NCBI GenBank assembly: GCA_964036155.1
Contig: OZ038423.1
Span: forward strand, 67,161,249-67,225,248
Reading direction: 5' to 3'
Length of the DNA stretch: 64,000 nucleotides
Source: Diploscapter coronatus
Lineage: Eukaryota; Nematoda; Chromadorea; Rhabditida; Rhabditidae
Shown: piece after piece, positions 57,208-64,000 of the stretch
Numbering within the stretch: the first letter of the stretch is position 1
Layout of the letters: each line of letters starts with the position of its first letter
Made by a program: the position numbers and the translations under genes
Notes under the pieces: generated by a model
Seen by the model: only the letters and a program-made list of their open reading frames with translations
What the model was told of the DNA's origin: nothing
Databases searched by the model: none

Positions 57208-60200
57208 TTATTTCTTAGCCTTTGGAATATCCTTGTAGTTGTCGGGCACATCTGAGAGAATCGAGTGCCACATCATCACGGAGCTTTGACGCTGAATTTT
57301 CAAATTTATTTCAAATTTTATGGCAATTTCTAATTTTTATTACAGGAAAATTTCACTTTTTTTCTGGAAGATACCCTTTCCCTGCCCTACTTCATATGCA
57401 ATGAGAGCATTATGCGTGAGAGAAGAGTCCAAATTGTTGTTATTATGGGAGAGGGAAAAAAAGACTCACGACATTTTCATTCTGATCAGCTGCGTTCGTG
57501 AAGCATTTGTCCCATTGCTCTCGGCCGGTCATCATCGGACTGTCTCTGCCCAAAATGCAGCAGCCGAGCAAGTCATCCTTACCGATCCTAAACATTAATG
57601 TGCTTTCTAGTGTTTCAGTTATCCTTCAAATTAAATTGCTTTGAAAATTTCATGGTTTTAGAAGGGAGTAATATTTACCTATCCCAATCCATGACTTCAA
57701 TGAGCATATTCGTCTCGTCGACTTGTGTAAAGGGCATTTCGAAGTCCAACGTCTCATGGTAGTCCGGATTCAAATTGGCTCGTTTAATAGAAGTCTTCCG
57801 CATTTTCACCCGCTTTCCTCGATATATTTGCGAGATTTTCACGTAGGGATCTGAAATTTTTCATTTTCATCGTTTTTTCTTTTTAAATCTCTCAACCTGA
57901 AGCTCCAGTGATATCCATTGGTCGTAGGTTGTAGGCCTTTTCGACGATGATAGACAGTTTTTGTTCTCCCATTGAATAGTGAATGCGTAATTGCAGATCG
58001 CCAAAGTCCGTTTTCTGAAACAACCAAAAATCAAGATTTTTATCATGATATAAGAATAGTTTTATATGATAGAAAAGGATGATTTTTATCATGAAAATAT
58101 GGCTTGAACAAGATTTATCCATCACTGTCCTTATCATTTAAAAAATTAAATCGAATATCAACAATTAGTATGGGATTTACTTGACTGGCGACAATCTGCA
58201 TGGTGTATTCGGTCCAATTGAGCAAATCGCTTTTGTCGAAGAGATCCCGCATTATCACATTTCCGATTAGACCATGACGAGTGAATCGATCGTAGTCGTA
58301 GATTGTGAACTGCAAATGTTCGAGGTTTATTTCTAAAAATAATCATATCTGGCTATTCATGTGGCTACGAGAAGATAGGAAAAATGTCATAAAGATCTGC
58401 AGCATACAAATACAGATAATCGTGAAACTCCGTTCCTCACACTCGATAGCGCCAATTATAATTTTGCAAAGAAATTATCTGCTAAAAATTTTACCAAGAG
58501 CATCCTCCTAGGCAGATTATTGAAAGACACGTCGAACGAGAACATTTCGTTGAATTCCGGGTCCAGCGTCTTCTTGCAAATCCGCGTTTTGCAGTGGTAT
58601 TTCCTCTCTGGCAACAGGTACATTTTCACGTATGGATCCACGGTTTTCTGCTTCTCGATTTCTTGAGTGCTATTCTGAAAGATTCATTCTCTTGGATATT
58701 CCTTTAGCAAAGTGGCTAACTTAAAAAAAATTTCGTTTAAATTCTTCTTCAAGTCGTTAAGGAAAAATAAAGTCGCAAATTTCATTATTTCTAGAGAATT
58801 CTTACCTCCAATTTTTTGCACTCATCTTTACTTTTCTCAACCGGTAGTTGGTTAGCGCGAAGCACATGTAGCATTAATACTCTGAAGTTTTCAATCAAAT
58901 TTTAAAAATGCTGAAAACTTACCGATGAATAAAATCGTATCGCAATGCGAAGGTGAGCGTTCCTCGAAAACAGGACTCGTCGTTTTTGTCGTAGAATCCG
59001 AGCTCATAGTGAAGCACCGATCGGTCGTCCATTTCGTCTAACTGAAGTAAAAAGAATGATTAGATTTTCTGATAACCATGAACTTGATTTGATCAGAGAC
59101 GGAACAAACTTTTTAATTTATTTGGGTTTTATTAATTTTGCAGAAGTATTAATTGATAAAGCGAAGAAAAATTGGATTTATAGTCCAAAAACTATACAAA
59201 TTGCCTATAAAATTCGGAAACTTTCTTATCGTATAAGAGTCGACCGACCCAAACTTGATCCTGAGCAGATCATAAAATGCAAATGAAATGCGAAGAAAGA
59301 AAGAAGAAGGGATGATTTCTGACTTGCAACGAAGTGATATGGCTTTATGTAACAAGAATTTGGGATTTCTGAAAGAAGATTTGAGATTCTCTCAAAAACA
59401 TAAAGCGCAAAAATGCAAACTCGTTTGTCATCTGGCACATTTATAATTTCGGGTTTGAAACCGCGGAAAGAAGTGAGGAATAAAAACGATGAAATATAAG
59501 TATTTTGAGAGATAAAAGATTCCTATGCAACATTCTTGAAGCGTGGTGAATTCTTGGAATGAAATCGCTTTTGAATAAATTTGAAAACCAACATCTTCAA
59601 ATTTTGTGCGAATGCGCGACGATAAATGTAGTATTTCCGACTCTTATTTCGTCGCAATGATGATGCTGCTCTTAATTATTCAACGCTGAGATTATGATAA
59701 ATAACTGTTTTCAAAAATAGCGCAAAATTTAACGAATGCAATTTTAGTCTGGCATAAAATCTGAATTTTAAACGCGCGACTCACATCATTATTGGACAGG
59801 TCATCCGAGAACAGAAACAGCGAATTTCGGTTTGACGAGGTCGAAAGCCGGTTTTCCTCGGCTATCAACTGCTCACAACTATCTGACCTGAAAATGTAAT
59901 AATTTGGCACTTTTATGGAAATATTAGTTCCATTTCAGTATTTTATGGTCACAATTATGGCTATACTGCATAATTGGTTTGAGCTCGACCATAATGCATT
60001 TGATGTTTTGAGGTCATTTCAAACCGTCATTAAATGAGCAAAGCATGGTCTTCATTCCCGCAATGAGCTCGAATGAAAATTTTATTAAAGCAGAATGAAT
60101 TATTCATTTTTACGATTGTCTTCCTGAAGCTATCAACTTGGAATAAGTTTCTCACATTTTCATCGGAATATTTTTGCGTTACTTTTCAAGAGAAAGCTAA

Positions 60201-63200
60201 TTTTGAATTTAAAGAATATTGGAACTAGAAAACTTGGAAGATTGGTCGTAATTCAGGGAAAAAGAGAAAATTATTAATCACAATGAAAAGATAGATAGTG
60301 ATTTTGGTTGAGAATGACAAGATACAAATACTGGCATGACTTACGTTGAAGGCACGGCCGGACTCGTGCAAGGAGTCGATCTCGTTGAGAGAAAGGTCCG
60401 ATCCATCCAAGGCGGAGCGGTCGTGAAATCCCCACCGATCCATATCTTGTACGGCTTCCCGTGGGAGGTGCCATTCATTGCTGAAAATGGATAATTTTGT
60501 TAAGTGAAACAAATCTTGCTTCGAGAATTTTGTGGAAGAATCATCGTCATATTGCAATTGGAGTCATGAATAAAATATTTTACATGATAGCATGAAACAA
60601 TTGGTCATCGTATTGATATACTACTTTGAGAACTCGATATAATCGTATGAAATTTCGATGATAAAAGTGGCGATATCTGCACTTGATAAGAGTTGTGAAA
60701 GATTATTGAGAAATGAAAGATTACCAAGTAATCTCAAAGATATCAAGACATCAGGAATATATGAACATATCCTCATAAAAGCCTGGATATGTGAGATTAA
60801 GGTTCTCCAGATTAGGCAATCGATTTGTGTTGAAGCTTGAGATTAGAGATAAAGTAAATGTATGCATTTTCTAGACAATATGCTTTCTGAATAACAGCTA
60901 CAATTCGATGATAAAGTTTGGGAAAATTCGTAATGGAAAGTTAAAAGAGAATTCAGAACAAAATATCACAATCAAAAATGAAAACGAATAACTCTTGCCT
61001 ACAAAGTTGCTTCAAATTCATATGGGCCACATAAGCTTAAAGTTTTTTCCAAGAAATTAACTTGAAAAGAATAGATTAAGACCTGAAAAGATATCTCTAT
61101 TCTGTCGATTCGAATCTCGTTTCAAATTATGGATATAACAAATTTATCCTAAATCTAGAGGATAGAAACTTGAAAAAAAAAATTCAGCTTCATTCGATTT
61201 TTCGAATCTTCAACCTCAGTTTCTTCACCTCACTAATAAACTTTCATATTGATTTAGCTAATCATAGGTTCTAAAACCTAGATATGAAGAAATGAAGAGC
61301 GATGAGGGAAGGAATGCAAATGCACAAATGGAAAGAAGATGAGAGAAATGAGAGGAAGAAGTTATCAAGATGAAAATGAAGAGGAATTTCCTTGCAATTA
61401 AAAATAAAGATACTCAAGTCCACAGGATCAATTTTATACAAGTACCTTTGTTTGATTTTAAAATTCGAATTTTAACGACCGAACTTAGTGAAATTTAGTT
61501 ATTCTATTCTATCAATCCTTCAATATGTATACTTTTGAACATCTGGATTGTCACGTAGTCAAATGCGCAACAGTTGGCAATAAAATATTAACGAGTGTCT
61601 ATGGCTTCGATATTTGATCCTAGATTCAGTCCTTAAAAGCTGAATTTGGTTCAATGATTCTTTCAAAGAATTTCATAAAATTAGCCAAGATACACCCACA
61701 TCTTCAAGGAAAATTTAGACTTTTCCGGAAATTCGGAACAAAAGATACAAATTGCTGGATTTCAGTCAAAAATAGAAGAAAAAACTATCGAAATATCTGC
61801 GCTACCACGACAAATTTTAAGATTGGAGCCCACAAAATCGTTAATTGACGCATTCAAAAACTCGAACGCCTTGAATCTATTGAAATGCCAATTTTGCGTC
61901 CGAAAATCTCTTCCGTGAAATTTTATTTTTTTGTTGGAATTAAAGATTTTGAATTGCAGCCGTTTTTCAGTGCTTGATAATTGCGGAATGCAAAGAATTG
62001 CTGCTTTATGCTTTGAAGGCTTTGTCTTTGCGAGAGCATTTTTCGAATTTTTGAATCGCACGGAAATTATTTTGCGAGGAAGTCATCATTGAGTTGGAGG
62101 AGGATGAGCTCAAATTTGGAATAATGAATCAAAATTGGAATTTTTCCAATATTTTCGCAATTAATTATAAAATGGCAATAATTTATGAAAAAAGAAGATA
62201 TTTATAAAAGATATTTCTCTATAATTTTTCCGACTTTGCTAATGGAAGACGGCAGAAATCAGCTGCGCGTAATCAAGCGAACAGCAAGAGAGCCTATAAA
62301 ATATGTCTAATGATTCGAGAAAAAATATACAAAATTGAAATTTTGAAGAAAGGTAAAAAATCAACAATAATACTCTCCATTATGCCTGAGATCGGTGTTG
62401 TTTCTGTCGCTGGGCAAGAGAGGTGGTGCGAACGCAACGCAAACCACTAGTGAAAATTATTTAGAAAGGAGAGAACGAGAAGGACAAGGGTGCAATCAAC
62501 AGAAAGATTCGCACCATTTCTTTTCTCGCTAGATAGTGGTAATACCGATCTCAGGCATAATGAAGAGTAAAAGATTTTTAAGAGATCTCGGATAACCAAA
62601 ATTATAGAATATGATATCATAATATTATATCGAAGAAAAAATTTTGAAGATCAATAAATTTAAAACAAATGATGAATAATAAGAAAAGGGAAAATTACAA
62701 TGCCTAAAGCGCGATTCAACGGTTCGTTCGAGCGGATAGAAAACAAAGAAAAACTCGCATCTCAGCCGGAAAATAAGCTACTCTGCATCTCTAATCTTTT
62801 CCATAATGAAGAGTAGGAAAAACTGGTAATTGTTTAAGATGAAAGATCTAATGACGTTATGAGTTTTTTATGGTAAAAATGGATGTACCAACGCTAAATT
62901 TGGTAATTCGGGCTATAGAAAACTTGTGTCAAGCGTAAGATTTTCATCGCATAATGCAAGACGATGATGCTTTCATAATCCCTAATAAAATAGATAGTCT
63001 TGATTTATTTTTATACCACAACGCGATCAAAGATTATTATAATGGGGAAGCTGCACGATATCTTGAATAAAGTAATAAGATCTGCATTCTTCGAAAGTTA
63101 ATATAAAACCCTTCATAAATTTAGTTTGAAAGAGGCAAGAGATAAGAATAGTCTCTTCGAACGTAAAATGCTAAATCATCAGTTTGAAACAAGTGACGCG

Positions 63201-64000
63201 AATATTTTAGTCTCAAAGTCTCAACACACTCATTCTGTGAGGAGTCGATGACATTTGGCGTGTTTGTAATATGCAAAAGGTGTCTGAAGGTGAGACGTGT
63301 TAAAGTTGACTTGCACCTAAACCTTGATATTATAAGAATCGAGATTAGGACGATAATTACATCCTTCAATGAAATTTCGAAAGGATAATTATTATGGGAG
63401 AATCGAAATGTAAAAATGTTAGAAACGCGCGCTACTTTTATCAGAATCTGGGATACACTAATTCAAGAAAAAGATACAGGAATGGATTTTCTGTAAAAAT
63501 TATAATGAAATTCAGGCTCGATGGAAATTTTTTATGGGAGAATAAATTTAAACCACGAACGATTCTAAAAATCGATTAAAAAATATCATGATATCGTTAA
63601 TTTATTTGCAAAAATACAGTAGAAAAATTCCGCAAAATACTGAAAACAGACTCCAAAATTTGGGCTATTCTTCATCTGAAAATTTCCTAGACAGAATTCG
63701 AGCAATTGACATGACGCAAAAATCGGTATTGCATTTCTGAGTTCCTCTGCGAGAAAAACTCGCACCGCAAAATGAGTCAAAATTCGCGAAAAAACGAAGC
63801 AGTAATTTTGGCAATTCGATATTCACATAGCATGTAGAAAGTGAGCGGTGAAAAACAACTCAGTTGATTATTTTGAGTACAGAAAAGCCAAAGAATAGGA
63901 TTCTTCAAGGTATTTTTTGGAAAAAAATCATCTTGAAATGATAATGCTTGCAAAAATCTGATGTGAAATAAATATAGAACATTACTCACCATTGGACTTA
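57208..64000 (-). CDS. Divergent synaptotagmin-like tandem C2 protein (5' end beyond the window)
   Basis: Read leftward, the last 11 nt of an exon (64000-63990, followed by a GTGAGT donor) join in phase to 60479-60350. A further linker exon (59889-59785) and about nine C2 exons follow, ending at stop 57210-57208. Linker: SHGKPYKIWIGGDFTTAP, then Ser-rich RLSTSSNRNSLFLFSDDLSN. C2A: GTLTFALRYDFIHRVLMLHV. Its first Ca2+ loop is expanded and altered (LPVEKSKDECKKLENSTQEI...DPYVKMYLLPERKYH); loop 3 YDYDRFTRHG keeps its aspartates. C2B: GDLQLRIHYSMGEQKLSIIV, LRPMDITGASDPYVKI, loop 3 MDWDRIGKDD, CCILGRDSPMMTGREQWDKC and the synaptotagmin-type WHSIL. Probably a membrane-trafficking C2 protein; the membrane anchor would be in exons to the right. 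Unlike the synaptotagmin at 27-31 kb, its C2A looks poor at Ca2+ binding. Paralogue not assigned. Confidence 0.82.
62371..62569. mobile_element. TA-flanked MITE, 199 bp, 29-bp ends
   Basis: Ends 62371-62399 and 62541-62569 are inverted repeats with two mismatches over 29 bp (core CATTATGCCTGAGATCGGT). The terminal TA on each side fits a Tc1/mariner-type target duplication. It lies in a long intron of the tandem-C2 gene. A partial match to one end (ATAATGAAGAGTA) recurs at about 62803. Confidence 0.7.

Overview
This window is intron-rich nuclear DNA of a nematode, most likely a free-living rhabditid-type chromadorean. It is AT-rich. Most introns are about 45-60 nt and end in TTTCAG. Nematode-expanded chemoreceptor families are present (a str-type receptor and another SR-superfamily receptor), and the window carries glr-1 and glb-33 orthologues. 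Genes are cut into many short exons, so nearly every coding model here is a hand-joined set of exons. Three joined models close exactly in frame: glb-33 (1560 nt), amnionless (1539 nt) and the IDO-family gene (1095 nt).

Layout, left to right. 1-1477: no convincing gene. 1478-2945 (+): GM2-activator/ML-like lipid-binding protein, first exon missing. 3102-3331 (-): orphan C-terminal exon of an acyl-CoA/4-coumarate-CoA ligase, followed by a perfect-ended MITE. 4218-9476 (+): glr-1, a non-NMDA glutamate receptor with the C-terminal TAV PDZ ligand. 10202-14752 (-): SR-superfamily chemoreceptor whose last intron carries a large, nearly perfect palindrome that includes part of its own last exon. 16235-20005 (+): a DEG/ENaC ectodomain gene with a Thr-rich stalk built from repeated exons and no recognisable first pore helix. 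20776-22094 (+): small single-pass membrane protein. 27192-31247 (+): synaptotagmin C2A-C2B. 32301-50926 (+): amnionless, with a 15.2 kb intron. 33671-37892 (-): glb-33, a seven-transmembrane peptide-receptor-like protein fused to a globin, lying wholly inside that intron on the opposite strand. 51145-52621 (-): indoleamine 2,3-dioxygenase family. 54614-56662 (+): str-type chemoreceptor. 57208-64000 (-): a second, divergent tandem-C2 (synaptotagmin-like) gene that runs off the window.

The gene content is dominated by neuronal signalling: a glutamate receptor, two chemoreceptors, an ENaC-type channel, two synaptotagmin-like proteins and a haem-bearing receptor. Nothing suggests an operon: genes lie in mixed orientation, and neighbouring same-strand genes are 0.7-5 kb apart. 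Four genes have a splice acceptor 0-18 nt before the start codon, as expected for spliced-leader trans-splicing.

The most interesting features are the GPCR-globin chimaera and its antisense nesting in amnionless, the self-complementary chemoreceptor intron, the exon-repeat DEG/ENaC gene lacking its first pore helix, a set of GC-AG introns, and at least seven MITE-like elements with readable terminal repeats and target-site duplications.
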